Of a DNA stretch of 36,116 nt, positions 1-8,696 are shown in pieces. The stretch covers positions 54,617 to 90,732 of the forward strand of contig NYSW01000015.1 of NCBI GenBank assembly GCA_002683195.1. Direction: 5' to 3'. The stretch is from Phycisphaerae bacterium. Lineage in GTDB: Bacteria; Planctomycetota; Phycisphaerae; Phycisphaerales; SM1A02. The first letter of the stretch is position 1. Every line of letters starts with the position of its first letter. Under the pieces are notes generated by a model, which was not told the DNA's origin, searched no databases, and saw only the letters and a program-made list of their open reading frames with translations. The position numbers and the translations under genes are program-made.

Positions 1-9
1 GGAAGACCC

Positions 10-1221
10 ATGACCACCCGACAGCATTTTTTCACGTCCGAATCCGTGTCCATGGGCCACCCCGACAAGTTGGCGGACCAGATCTCGGACGCCGTGCTTG
101 ATGGAATGCTCACCGTCGACCCCAACTGTCGCGTCGCGTGCGAAACCATGGTCACCACCGGCATGGCCGTGGTCGCCGGCGAGGTGACCTGCAACGGATA
201 CGTCGAAATCGCGGACATCGTCCGGAACACCGCGATCGAGATCGGATACGACGATGCCGCCAAGGGACTCGACGGCCGAAGCTGCGCCGTCCTGATCTCT
301 CTCGATCAGCAGAGCCCCGACATCAATCAGGGCGTCGACCGCCACAAGCATGGTGGCAGTGAAGACGAACAGGGCGCGGGCGATCAAGGCCTGATGTTCG
401 GGTTCGCATGTCGCGAGACCGAATCACTGATGCCCCTCCCCATCGATCTCTCCCACAAGCTGGTGAAGCGACAAGCGGAGATCCGGCAGGCGGAAGCCAT
501 TCCCCACCTCCGACCCGACGCCAAGAGCCAGGTCACGGTCGAGTACGACGGTGGACGACCCATCGCGGTTCGAACCGTCGTGCTTTCAACCCAGCACGGT
601 CCCGAGTGGAATGGCCAGACGCGACAAGGCGAACTCAAGCGAGCAGTCATCGAAAACATCATCAAGCCGGTCCTCGGTGAATGGTGGAACGATGATGTCG
701 TCGTCCACGTCAACCCGACCGGCAAGTTCGAACTCGGCGGACCCCACGGTGACTGCGGCCTGACCGGCCGCAAGATCATCGTCGACACCTACGGCGGTCG
801 CGGGCGACATGGCGGCGGCGCGTTCAGCGGCAAGGATCCTTCGAAGGTCGACCGTTCCGCGGCGTACATGGCCCGCTACATCGCCAAGAACATCGTGGCG
901 GCAGAGCTCGCCGAACAGTGCGAAGTCCAGCTCAGTTACGCCATCGGCGTGGCCGAGCCCACTTCCATCCTGGTCGATACCGACGGCACCTCCAGCATCG
1001 ACGAAGCCCGAATCGAAGATCTCGTCCGGCAGCACTTCAACCTGACGCCGGCAGGAATCATCCGTGAGCTCGACCTGCTTCGGCCGATCTATCGCGCCAC
1101 GGCAGCCCACGGCCACTTCGGACGCCAGCCGGGCGAAGGCGGCCCCGGAACCTTCAGCTGGGAACGGACCGACAAGGCTGCAGCCCTCAAGGAGGCTGCC
1201 GCCACCGCCGCGGTATCCTGA
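10..1221 (+). CDS. metK: S-adenosylmethionine synthetase
   Basis: Makes S-adenosylmethionine from methionine and ATP in the cytoplasm, the methyl donor for enzymes such as the methyltransferase encoded next door. All the family blocks are visible: the N-terminal [16 protein letters not shown] motif (about residues 17-32), DQGLMFGF near residue 127, the [13 protein letters not shown] block near 244 and the glycine-rich [17 protein letters not shown] loop near 268. At 403 residues it is slightly longer than the usual 380-400. The ATG is preceded by a GGAAGA ribosome-binding site right at the window edge, so the promoter lies outside. The next gene begins 6 bases after the stop, which suggests co-transcription. 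Confidence 0.97.
   Translation: MTTRQHFFTSESVSMGHPDKLADQISDAVLDGMLTVDPNCRVACETMVTTGMAVVAGEVTCNGYVEIADIVRNTAIEIGYDDAAKGLDGRSCAVLISLDQQSPDINQGVDRHKHGGSEDEQGAGDQGLMFGFACRETESLMPLPIDLSHKLVKRQAEIRQAEAIPHLRPDAKSQVTVEYDGGRPIAVRTVVLSTQHGPEWNGQTRQGELKRAVIENIIKPVLGEWWNDDVVVHVNPTGKFELGGPHGDCGLTGRKIIVDTYGGRGRHGGGAFSGKDPSKVDRSAAYMARYIAKNIVAAELAEQCEVQLSYAIGVAEPTSILVDTDGTSSIDEARIEDLVRQHFNLTPAGIIRELDLLRPIYRATAAHGHFGRQPGEGGPGTFSWERTDKAAALKEAAATAAVS
1214..1219 (+). promoter_or_regulatory. Possible -10 hexamer (TATCCT) for a near-leaderless rsmB transcript
   Basis: TATCCT ends 8 bases before the rsmB ATG, which lacks a ribosome-binding site. It matches TANNNT and belongs to a set of similarly placed hexamers in this window. 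No -35 box is recognisable. Read-through from metK is the alternative. Confidence 0.3.
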
Positions 1222-1227
1222 CCCCAT

Positions 1228-2760
1228 ATGACACGACCCCGCTCCCGCGACGGCAGAGGCCCTTCAGATCGCAACCCCGATTCCCGGGAAAGATCCAAAG
1301 GGCCGGGACGTCGGGGCCAATCCCGCCCCAATGGACCATCCCGAACGGGGCCGCGCCCTCCGGCCGGCACCGAGCAGGATTTTCCTGATCCCTCGGCCGG
1401 CGACGCGCGGGATCGGGTTCAGGCCCGTCTGGTCCGAATCGCGCGGGAGTACCCGGATCTTCCGATCGGTTCCGTGGACGTCAGTGGTCTGTCATCCCGC
1501 GATGCGGCCTTCGCGAAGGCTCTTGAACATGTGATCCTGCATCGTTGGAACACGCTTCAGGCCATCGCGGATTCCCAGGTGGACCGCGACTGGCGGATTC
1601 TTCAGGGATCGATCCGAGCGGCCTTGCTGTCGGGTACCGCCGAACTGCTTTTCATGGACACGGTGCCCGATCACGCCGCCATCAATGAGACGGTGAATCG
1701 GGTTCGACGTCACGTGCATCAGGGTGCCGCGGGACTGGTGAACGCGGTACTCCGCAAGATCGCGGCTCTTCGCGGCCCCGTACTGCCCGCTGGCCATCCG
1801 GACATCGCCGAAGCTGCCCTGGGCCGAAACGCGCTTCTCTACGCGGACGGGAGCATGATGCTCCTCCAGAAGCCCGTCTTTTCCGAAGATGAAGTTCTCC
1901 GACTCTGCCAGCAGACCAGCCACGGTGAGCCCCTGGTGGTGCACTGGATCGGAGCCCACGGACTGGCCGTCACGCGAGAGCTTTGCCTCCATGACCTGGT
2001 GAAGCCGCCGGTCTGCGTCACCGCCTCGGACCCCCGAACCCTCGAACCGTTCGCCGGTGAAGACGGTCCTCTGACCCCCCACGACCGCCCCGGATTCTTC
2101 GTCTTCGACACCAACGCGTTGGATCTCAGCGGCTTCATCAAGGCGGATCCGACCCGCCGGGTGCAGGACCCCGCCAGCGCAGAGCCGGTGACGGCCACGG
2201 CCGGGCTCCGTCCCAAGATCATCGTCGACTACTGCGCCGGCCGAGGGACCAAGACTCGCCAGTTGGCGGAAATCCATCCCGAAGCCGAGATCTTCGCCAC
2301 CGACGTCGACCAACGTCGCCGAAACGACCTGCGACGAGCCTTTGTCAATCACCCGACGGTTCGGGTCGTCGATCCCCCGGACCTCCGAGAGACCATCGGG
2401 CGGACCGATCTGCTCATTCTCGACGTCCCCTGCAGCAACACCGGGGTGCTCGCCCGGCGAGCCGAGGCTCGATATCGATTCGATGACGAAACCCTGAAGT
2501 CGATCGAACGGCTTCAGAAGAGCATTGTTCGAGACACCGAACCCCTGCTCAATCCTGACGGGGCCATCTTGTTCTCGACCTGCAGCCTCGAGCCGATCGA
2601 GAATCGCCGGCTGGCTCACTGGATCGGACATCACTTCGGCCTCGAGCTCCGCAAGGAGCATCAGCGATTCCCCGCCGGGATCCCCGGCGATCCGGCGACC
2701 AAGATCCACGACGGCAGTTTCCATGCCCTGTTGGTCCGAGATTCCACCGCCAAAGGGTGA
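1228..2760 (+). CDS. rsmB: NusB-domain 16S rRNA cytosine-C5 methyltransferase (RsmB/Sun type)
   Basis: Predicted SAM-dependent methyltransferase that makes 5-methylcytosine in rRNA. After a basic, proline-rich, probably disordered leader (about residues 1-55) comes a NusB-like helical domain (about 60-190). The Rossmann-like catalytic domain follows, with the SAM site at IIVDYCAGRGTKTRQLA (about 330-346). Motif IV is LDVPCSNTGVLARR, with its cysteine near 402, and motif VI is FSTCSLEP, with its cysteine near 452. The two cysteines are the release and nucleophile residues of the RsmB/NOL1 family. The middle region is longer than in E. coli (510 versus about 430 residues). The ATG has no Shine-Dalgarno sequence, but TATCCT lies 8 bases upstream, across the metK stop. 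The exact target base cannot be read from sequence. Confidence 0.9.
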   Translation: MTRPRSRDGRGPSDRNPDSRERSKGPGRRGQSRPNGPSRTGPRPPAGTEQDFPDPSAGDARDRVQARLVRIAREYPDLPIGSVDVSGLSSRDAAFAKALEHVILHRWNTLQAIADSQVDRDWRILQGSIRAALLSGTAELLFMDTVPDHAAINETVNRVRRHVHQGAAGLVNAVLRKIAALRGPVLPAGHPDIAEAALGRNALLYADGSMMLLQKPVFSEDEVLRLCQQTSHGEPLVVHWIGAHGLAVTRELCLHDLVKPPVCVTASDPRTLEPFAGEDGPLTPHDRPGFFVFDTNALDLSGFIKADPTRRVQDPASAEPVTATAGLRPKIIVDYCAGRGTKTRQLAEIHPEAEIFATDVDQRRRNDLRRAFVNHPTVRVVDPPDLRETIGRTDLLILDVPCSNTGVLARRAEARYRFDDETLKSIERLQKSIVRDTEPLLNPDGAILFSTCSLEPIENRRLAHWIGHHFGLELRKEHQRFPAGIPGDPATKIHDGSFHALLVRDSTAKG

Positions 2761-2896
2761 ATTCACGCCGCCGGTCGAATTTCGGTGCCACAACTTCCAG
2801 AGTAAACGGCAGCGAACCATCGAATCCACAGGTGGGTATCGCTACACTCATCGCTTCGGTTGATCGTCCGGAACCCCCGTCCGGGAATCCTTGCTC

Positions 2897-3370
2897 GTGA
2901 CCTTCGAACTCAGCAGAATCCTCCACGCGGAACTCTTGAAGGTGCCCCTCGCCGGGACCACCAAGCGAGAGGCGATCGATGAACTCTGCGATCTGATCTG
3001 CCAATCCGACGCCATCAGCGACGCGGAGAACTTTCGAAGAACCGTCTGGGATCGTGAAGGCCAGAGGTCGACGGGGATCGGTGAAGGCCTTGCCATTCCT
3101 CACGGGAAGTGTCCGGGGGTGCGTGAGATCACCATGGCGATCGGCATTCCGTCCGAGCCCATCGAATTCGATGCGATCGACGGCCGGCCGGTGCGAATGA
3201 TCGTGCTCCTGGCGAGCCCCGCGAATCGGATCGCCGATCACATTCAAGCCCTCGGTCGTATCAGCAAGTTCATGGCGGACCCGCTCACTCGGAAGAAGGC
3301 ATTCGCGGCCAACGGCGCCGACGAACTCTTCGACCTGCTGTCCGATCTGGATACCACCCCGGCCAGCTGA
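2897..3370 (+). CDS. PTS EIIA type-2 / PtsN-like phosphocarrier domain protein
   Basis: Single-domain protein of the fructose/mannitol EIIA (PtsN) family, about 157 residues, the normal size. The phosphorylatable histidine sits in the family motif GIGEGLAIPHG (His69 from this start), and C-terminal residues LLASPANRIADHIQALGRIS match the second conserved block. Family members either pass phosphate to a sugar transporter or, as PtsN, signal nitrogen, potassium or cell-envelope state. No sugar permease (EIIB/EIIC) lies nearby, so a regulatory role is more likely, by inference. I prefer the GTG at 2897, which has GGGAA about 9 bases upstream, over an in-frame TTG at 2891 only 3 bases after it. 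A TACACT hexamer at 2843-2848 could be a -10 box. The gene converges with the next one, leaving 13 bases. Confidence 0.85.
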   Translation: MTFELSRILHAELLKVPLAGTTKREAIDELCDLICQSDAISDAENFRRTVWDREGQRSTGIGEGLAIPHGKCPGVREITMAIGIPSEPIEFDAIDGRPVRMIVLLASPANRIADHIQALGRISKFMADPLTRKKAFAANGADELFDLLSDLDTTPAS

Positions 3371-3383
3371 GTCGAAACGCCCC

Positions 3384-5372
3384 TCAGAATTCGGGGGACG
3401 GGGGTCCCATCTGGCGCGGCGGCAGCATCGGTCGAGGGCCGGCTTCTTCCGCCCCCGCCTGCTCCCAGAGAGTGATCGCCTCCTGAAGCTCCGACTCCGC
3501 CTCGTCCCATTTTTCCCGCCCGCTCAGCAAGAGTGCGAATTCATGTCGGATGCGCCAAAGGCCGGACGCCAGCCGTACGGCCTCTCTCATCGCCTCTTCC
3601 GACCCGTCGGCATCGCCGAATTTGCTTCGCGCCATGGCCAGTGCCCGCCAGGCGCTGGGATTTTCCGGAGCGATCTCCAGAGTTCGTTCCGTCAGCGCGG
3701 CACTTTCACGCCAACCGTCGGGGCCCCCGTGATCGGTCAACAGCACGGCGAGTCGCCGCATCGGCAACAGTTCATCGGGCAACGCTTCCACCCCCACCCG
3801 AGCTTCGGCGATCGCCGATTCCACGGAATCCTGCTCGAGTCGCCAGGTGATTCGCTCGTCTCGAAGTCGCATCCATTCCGGGTGCTCCGCCAACGCGGTC
3901 CCGTACCAGGCATCGACCTCGACGGGAGACAGGACACGAAGCAGGCGACTCCGACCGAGCGCCAGATCCTCGGTCATGCCGAGACGTGCGATCGATGCGT
4001 CGAGATCCACCAGGGCATCGTCGAAACGACCCAGCACCGAAAGCAGCCACGCCCGTCGGACCGCGAACATCGGGCGATACGCCGGGATCGGTGACCAGCC
4101 TCCGTCCGCCATGAAGCCCGCGCGTCCGTACCATCGCAACGCGTCTTCCGCATGGTCCAGGATCTCGGTTTCCGGGCGGACGTAACCCGATTCACTGAAC
4201 ACGATGGATGCCGGAATGCCCACCTGGTCGTCGTGATGGAAAGCCAGCGCGGCCGCGGCATTCACCACGCCGGTCCAGGCACCGAATCCGAGCACCAACG
4301 AGGCGGCGATGATCATTCCGTAACCGGCGGGACGGATCTGCCCGTTGCGACGAAGCGGAAAACGATGGAAGGATGCATTTCGATCACGCAGGGTTCGCCA
4401 CCCTCGCCAGGCGATCCAGGTCCCACAGGCCGCAACGCCGCTCGCAAAGAGCAGCGGGAGCGAATACGCACCACGAATCGAGAAGAGCAGACCCAGTGCG
4501 ATGAATGCGAAGACGATCTCCTCCCCCCACGACAGGTCGAATCGTGCCCGGACGGTTCCGGCTTCGACCGCCTGCTCGCGTTCCTCGGTTCCAATCGCGA
4601 TCGCGGGACGCCCCACCCCGACGTAGAGCGCATCGTTCGGACAGGTCGACACACAATCAAGACATTTCATGCAGCCCGGATCAACCACCATTCCAAAGGC
4701 TTCGACCTCCTCGTGAACCCTGACATTGCTGGTGCACGCGGCGGTGCAGTGTCCACAGTGCTCGCAATCGGTGGTGACCCGAATCCTCACCGGAGCGATC
4801 TGCTCGGCCGGCGCGAAGAAACCGCCGTACGGGCACGCGTAGGTGCAATACCCCTTCATTCCGAGCAGGTAGACCGTGAGAAATCCGCACACCAACAGGA
4901 ATGGGATGCTCATCAGCAGCCCCGGGAACGTCGCCCAGAACTCGGTGGTCGTGACCTCCCAGCTCCATCCCGGCCAGGGCGGTACCTCACCGGACCAGGG
5001 GGCCACCAGAAAGCGGTGCGCCACCGGCCAGGCGAACATGTACAACGCCAGGGCGAGGGGCATCCAACGCAGAAGACGAGATCTGAATGGTCGAGGCCGG
5101 ATCCCGAATCGACCGAGAATCCGGCCGCACCAGTCCTGCAGCAGGATGACGTGACATCCCCAGCCACAGAAGAATCGACCGAAGATCATCGTCGACCCGA
5201 TGGCCAGCAGGAAGAAGATGAACCCCACCGTGATCACCCCGGTCCGAACGGTCTGGATCGACTCGCTGGGTTCGATGGGGCTGATGGTCGTTCCCATGAC
5301 CAGCCACTGAACCACATGAACGATCATCAGCAACTGAACGAGGAGCAGCACCGCAAATCGACGACGCTCCAT
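3384..5372 (-). CDS. CcoG/NapH-like polyferredoxin membrane protein with C-terminal TPR-like region
   Basis: Integral membrane protein with several N-terminal helices, FCGWGCH and CTYACPYG cysteine motifs flanking the membrane part, and two consecutive 4Fe-4S motifs. These are CX2CX2CX3C at about residues 203-213 and CX2CX2CX3CP at about 234-244. The arrangement is that of CcoG/RdxA/FixG and NapH, membrane iron-sulfur proteins used in cbb3 oxidase maturation (copper reduction) or quinol oxidation. Two or three more membrane helices follow. From about residue 390 to the end is an alpha-helical region with TPR-like repeats (ALAMARSKFGDADGSEEAMR and similar), unusual for CcoG. No cbb3 oxidase genes are visible here. 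I chose ATG 5372 because GGGGGGAG lies 4 bases upstream; an ATG at 5456 adds 28 residues but has no ribosome-binding site. Confidence 0.8.
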   Translation of the reverse strand: MERRRFAVLLLVQLLMIVHVVQWLVMGTTISPIEPSESIQTVRTGVITVGFIFFLLAIGSTMIFGRFFCGWGCHVILLQDWCGRILGRFGIRPRPFRSRLLRWMPLALALYMFAWPVAHRFLVAPWSGEVPPWPGWSWEVTTTEFWATFPGLLMSIPFLLVCGFLTVYLLGMKGYCTYACPYGGFFAPAEQIAPVRIRVTTDCEHCGHCTAACTSNVRVHEEVEAFGMVVDPGCMKCLDCVSTCPNDALYVGVGRPAIAIGTEEREQAVEAGTVRARFDLSWGEEIVFAFIALGLLFSIRGAYSLPLLFASGVAACGTWIAWRGWRTLRDRNASFHRFPLRRNGQIRPAGYGMIIAASLVLGFGAWTGVVNAAAALAFHHDDQVGIPASIVFSESGYVRPETEILDHAEDALRWYGRAGFMADGGWSPIPAYRPMFAVRRAWLLSVLGRFDDALVDLDASIARLGMTEDLALGRSRLLRVLSPVEVDAWYGTALAEHPEWMRLRDERITWRLEQDSVESAIAEARVGVEALPDELLPMRRLAVLLTDHGGPDGWRESAALTERTLEIAPENPSAWRALAMARSKFGDADGSEEAMREAVRLASGLWRIRHEFALLLSGREKWDEAESELQEAITLWEQAGAEEAGPRPMLPPRQMGPPSPEF

Positions 5373-5511
5373 TCGACTCCCCCCAGGATGGCTGGGCGGA
5401 CCCTGATTTCCGGACGAGCCGAGTACGGGGAGCGGAAGATCGATGGGGGCGGACATGTCGTCATGCTATGCCGAGAGGGCACCAATTCGTCGGCTTCCCC
5501 GTCCGGGGTCG

Positions 5512-5517
5512 TATACT
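5512..5517 (+). promoter_or_regulatory. Possible -10 box (TATACT) of the dnaJ-like gene
   Basis: TATACT lies 11 bases before the ATG at 5529. The intervening GACCGCCCCTC has no Shine-Dalgarno match. The hexamer is close to consensus and sits in the divergent intergenic region. No convincing -35 box was found. Confidence 0.4.
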
Positions 5518-5528
5518 GACCGCCCCTC

Positions 5529-6500
5529 ATGCCCGGCCCTCGCGACTACTACCAGGTTCTCGGGATCTCCCGATCCGCTTCTCCCGACGAAATCAAGTCG
5601 GCACACAGGCGACTCGCGCGCGAGCATCACCCCGATCTCAGCCAGGAAGAAGGGGCTGCGGAACGTTTCAACGAGATCCAGACCGCCTATGACGTCCTCA
5701 GTGACGCTGAGAAGCGGAAGCAATACGACCGACACGGACATGCCGGTGTCAGCGGCTCGGGCGCCGGCCCCGGTGGCAGCCCCGGCGCCGGTGCCTGGCA
5801 GGACATTTCACCGGATGACTTCGAGTCGATCTTCGGCGAAGCCTTTGGTGGCCGTGGCCGACGTGGTGGTGGATTCTCCGGCGGCGGCTTCGGAGGGTTC
5901 GGGGGTGGTGGCGGAGCGCCGGGTCCGACCAAGGGCCGCGACCTCGAACACGACTTGGAAATCGGCTTTGCGGCCGCCGCGTTCGGCGGGGCCGAAAGCC
6001 TTCGTCTCGGGGGCCCCGATGGAACTCCCATCGAACTCGACCTGAAGATTCCGGCCGGCATCAAGGATGGCGCGACGATGAGGGTTCGGGGCAAGGGCAT
6101 GCCCGGCTCCGGCGGCGGTCCCTCGGGAGACCTGTTGCTCCAGATTCGAATCGGACGCCATCCCTGGTTCACGAGGGATGGCCTCGATCTTGAAGTCACC
6201 GTTCCGATCACCGTGGTGGAGGCGACGATCGGAGCCGAGGTACCCGTTCCGCTGCTCAAAGGCACGGCTAGCCTGCATGTTCCAGCCGGCGTCCGAAGTG
6301 GGTCCAGAATGCGGCTTCGTGGCAAGGGAATCGTTGATTCCAAGGATCAAGCCGGTGATCTGTACGCGGTTCTCGAGATCGTCGCACCGCTGGCCGAGGA
6401 AATCACCGATGAGGATCGAGACGTCCTCCGGAAAATGGGGCCCCGGCTTCCAGACCCTCGAGGCGAGACCCTCTGGGCAGGTGAAGTCGGCGCCGACTGA
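5529..6500 (+). CDS. DnaJ-family co-chaperone without zinc finger (CbpA type)
   Basis: J-domain protein that would stimulate the ATPase of DnaK and hand over unfolded clients. The J domain covers about residues 4-68, with the diagnostic HPD in EHHPDLSQEE. A Gly/Phe-rich linker follows (about 75-135, with GGGFSGGGFGGFGGGGG). Then come the two beta-rich client-binding domains, with paired LRGKG-type motifs (MRVRGKGMPG and MRLRGKGIVD). The four CXXCXGXG zinc-finger repeats of classical DnaJ are absent, so it is a class II protein like CbpA. Length 323 is typical. DnaK and GrpE are not in the window. The gene is divergent from the CcoG-like gene, and its ATG lacks a ribosome-binding site but follows TATACT closely. 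Confidence 0.9.
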   Translation: MPGPRDYYQVLGISRSASPDEIKSAHRRLAREHHPDLSQEEGAAERFNEIQTAYDVLSDAEKRKQYDRHGHAGVSGSGAGPGGSPGAGAWQDISPDDFESIFGEAFGGRGRRGGGFSGGGFGGFGGGGGAPGPTKGRDLEHDLEIGFAAAAFGGAESLRLGGPDGTPIELDLKIPAGIKDGATMRVRGKGMPGSGGGPSGDLLLQIRIGRHPWFTRDGLDLEVTVPITVVEATIGAEVPVPLLKGTASLHVPAGVRSGSRMRLRGKGIVDSKDQAGDLYAVLEIVAPLAEEITDEDRDVLRKMGPRLPDPRGETLWAGEVGAD

Positions 6501-6533
6501 ACATCCGCCCTCGAACCCTGACGAGTTTCTCGC

Positions 6534-7550
6534 ATGACCGAAGGCCAAGCCCGGCAGAAATCCCCCCAGAACGCTGCTCGATCCCAATCGGCGGCCCGCG
6601 ACGCACCCTCGTCGGCGACCACGGCAATGGGGAGAACGAAGGTGCGGGTCGAAACCACTCCTTCGCCCGGAGCCCTCGGCCTCCCCACGGATGATCCGGG
6701 ACGTGATGGGGTACGACTGGGCATCGTCGCCTTCACCACCCTGGTGACGGCACTGGGCCTGTTCGTACTCGGTGCGGTGGCTGAACGTCTCGGAATCGAC
6801 GCCTGGCTGGGTACCGGCCCTCTTGCCCGTTCCTTCTCCGAGACTTTCGTCACGGGAACCGGCCTTCCAGTCGTGGTTCTCCAATCACTCTACGCCAGCG
6901 GGGTCGACGAGCCGCTGCTCTTCGGAACCGCCATGGCCCTGATCATTCCCCCGATCGCGGGCCTGGTCGCCGCCCGGCCCCGACAACGGGGAGGCCCCCG
7001 CCCCGCCCCCGCCGTACTGGCGGCCGGTGGAATGACCGCGGTGCTGATCATCGGTGCCGACCTGCTCGTCGCGGTCCATCTTGCAAACACCACCCGACCA
7101 CGATTCGAAGACGCCTTGATGAACGCGAACTGGCTCGAGGACCTCCGCAGTCTTTCGGCAACCGACAGCATCGCCATGATCTTCTCGATTCTGCTGGCCG
7201 TTCTGGTCTTCCGGTTGCCGATCGATCGCTGGGTACGCGGACTCGCGGGCACGATCGCGATCGCAACCGCCGTGATCGCGACCGGAGCCGCGGCTTCGAG
7301 TGCCGGGGTGATGAGCCTGGTCGATTCCCCACTGCCGGTGATCCGGCATCGATCGGCGGGGGGACCGATGCTTCAGATCGGATTCAATCGCGGCGACGAG
7401 ACCATCGTGATCTCGATCGACGAGCCGCTCACCCGCCGCTCGGTTGGTCAGGGCACGGGATTCGAGATCATGGGGCGTCGTACCCTGGCTTCGATTCTCG
7501 CCGAGGCGGTCCGGAATTCCGATCAGACTCCGCCGGCTCCTCGACCGTAG
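6534..7550 (+). CDS. Multi-spanning membrane protein of unknown function
   Basis: I do not recognise a family. The first 55 residues are polar and low in complexity. About six hydrophobic segments follow (roughly residues 62-84, 104-122, 128-147, 158-180, 205-225 and 233-258), then a soluble C-terminal tail of about 75 residues with GDETIVISIDEPL. The pattern suggests an inner-membrane protein with both ends soluble. It starts 33 bases after the dnaJ stop and could share its transcript. The 3' end overlaps the convergent PH-domain gene by 28 bases. Nothing in it points to a transporter or enzyme. Confidence 0.7.
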   Translation: MTEGQARQKSPQNAARSQSAARDAPSSATTAMGRTKVRVETTPSPGALGLPTDDPGRDGVRLGIVAFTTLVTALGLFVLGAVAERLGIDAWLGTGPLARSFSETFVTGTGLPVVVLQSLYASGVDEPLLFGTAMALIIPPIAGLVAARPRQRGGPRPAPAVLAAGGMTAVLIIGADLLVAVHLANTTRPRFEDALMNANWLEDLRSLSATDSIAMIFSILLAVLVFRLPIDRWVRGLAGTIAIATAVIATGAAASSAGVMSLVDSPLPVIRHRSAGGPMLQIGFNRGDETIVISIDEPLTRRSVGQGTGFEIMGRRTLASILAEAVRNSDQTPPAPRP

Positions 7551-8143
7551 CGATCAATCGCCCGAGTCACCTCGGCATGAACGGCGAAGGGATCGGCGAC
7601 CGCCTCCCAGAGGGCATCAAGTGTTCCAGTCCCGGCGGTCGCGAACGCGATCGACCCCAGCCCGACGGATCGCTCTCGAACCAGCTGCAGCACGCTGGTC
7701 TGCTGGATCCGATCCAATCGAGCCTCGAAGACATCCACCTGAAGAATCCCACGCCGTCGAATGACTCGGCGGTCCGTCAGGATGTAGAGGCGATTGGCCC
7801 AGTCGAAGAATTGCCACAGAAGGCGAAGCGAGATGGTCACCAGTCCCATGCCGAAGGCCTGGGACTCGGTCCAGGGGGCCCAGGCGAAATCCGACGCCCA
7901 CGCGAAGGCGAACACGAGTCCGGCGATGATTCCGAATGCCTCGAGCGACCACAGGGGAACCATCCAAAGACTCGGCCTTGCCACCAGCAGCACCGTCTCG
8001 CCGTCCATGATCATCCCGGCCAGTGCGGGCGAAACGGCTTCCGACGCGGGAAGGACCGCGTCGGCCTCGCCACTGAAGCAGGCAGAGTCTTGGGGCGAAT
8101 CCGAGTTCAGCGGATGACCTCCGGGCGGAGCGTGCCGATGCAC
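7523..8143 (-). CDS. Bacterial PH-domain (bPH2/YdbS-like) membrane protein
   Basis: About 206 residues. Two hydrophobic segments (about 58-82 and 90-115) are followed by a bacterial Pleckstrin-homology domain starting at YILTDRRVIRRRGIL, the typical first strands of the YdbS/YdbT bPH2 family. It continues through DRIQQTSVLQ and GLGSIAFAT. The function of these proteins is poorly defined; they are envelope-associated. The GTG at 8143 overlaps the end of hpt by 37 bases. An internal ATG at 8014 (MIMDGETVLL) would remove the overlap and keeps the whole recognisable part, so the start is uncertain. It is last in the gatB-hpt operon. Confidence 0.75.
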   Translation of the reverse strand: MHRHAPPGGHPLNSDSPQDSACFSGEADAVLPASEAVSPALAGMIMDGETVLLVARPSLWMVPLWSLEAFGIIAGLVFAFAWASDFAWAPWTESQAFGMGLVTISLRLLWQFFDWANRLYILTDRRVIRRRGILQVDVFEARLDRIQQTSVLQLVRERSVGLGSIAFATAGTGTLDALWEAVADPFAVHAEVTRAIDRYGRGAGGV

Positions 8144-8658
8144 GGAAGGTTTCGGTAATGCCCGTCGTAATCGAGTCCGTATCCGACCACGAAGGCATCG
8201 GGTATCTCGAATCCCACCAGGTCCGGCCGCAAGGCCACTTCGTGGCGGGCCGGCTTGGCCAGCAGGACCACACTGGTGACATCGGCCGCGCCAGCGGCCC
8301 GAACTTCACGGTCGATGAGTTCGAGCGTCCGACCCGTGTCGAAGATGTCGTCGACCACCACCACATGCCGTCCCGGAAGGTCCGCGGGCAGCGGTGAACG
8401 AAGGCAAGCCCCTCGACTCTCGGTGGTCGCCCCCGCATAACTCGAGACCGTCACGACATCGAGACGAAGTTTGTGCGGAAGACGCCGGATCAGGTCGGCG
8501 GTGAAGACGAGACTGCCGGTGAGCACCGGCATCAGCACCACTGGTTCGTCGCGTTCGACCGCTGCGGACAAACGGACCGCCAGCGCTTCCGCGAGTTGTC
8601 CGACCCGGTCTGCAATGGCTTTCTCGTCAAGAAGCACTTCCGCTAGATCTTGATGCAT
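8107..8658 (-). CDS. hpt: Hypoxanthine phosphoribosyltransferase
   Basis: Purine salvage enzyme that converts hypoxanthine or guanine plus PRPP to IMP or GMP. The PRPP-binding signature VVVVDDIFDTGRTL is intact, as are the N-terminal PVLTGSLVFTADLIRRL block and the C-terminal VGYGLDYDGHYRNLPCIGTL block typical of the family. The start is chosen at the ATG at 8658 (MHQDLAEVLLDEKAI), which matches usual family starts. The frame stays open upstream through GTG 8673, which has GGAG 8 bases before it, to TTG 8700, which overlaps the gatB stop. A start a few codons earlier is therefore possible. Confidence 0.92.
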   Translation of the reverse strand: MHQDLAEVLLDEKAIADRVGQLAEALAVRLSAAVERDEPVVLMPVLTGSLVFTADLIRRLPHKLRLDVVTVSSYAGATTESRGACLRSPLPADLPGRHVVVVDDIFDTGRTLELIDREVRAAGAADVTSVVLLAKPARHEVALRPDLVGFEIPDAFVVGYGLDYDGHYRNLPCIGTLRPEVIR

Positions 8659-8696
8659 GGCGTTTGCAGTCACTCCATTCACTCCGCTGGTTTCAT

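Noticed and set aside
1492..2829. 445-codon minus-strand frame opposite rsmB.
   Set aside because: RsmB motifs on the plus strand are unambiguous; the antisense frame has no domain.
4152..5519. 455-codon open frame opposite the CcoG-like gene.
   Set aside because: The minus strand has clear membrane helices and ferredoxin cysteine motifs; the plus-strand frame has none and a composition typical of a shadow.
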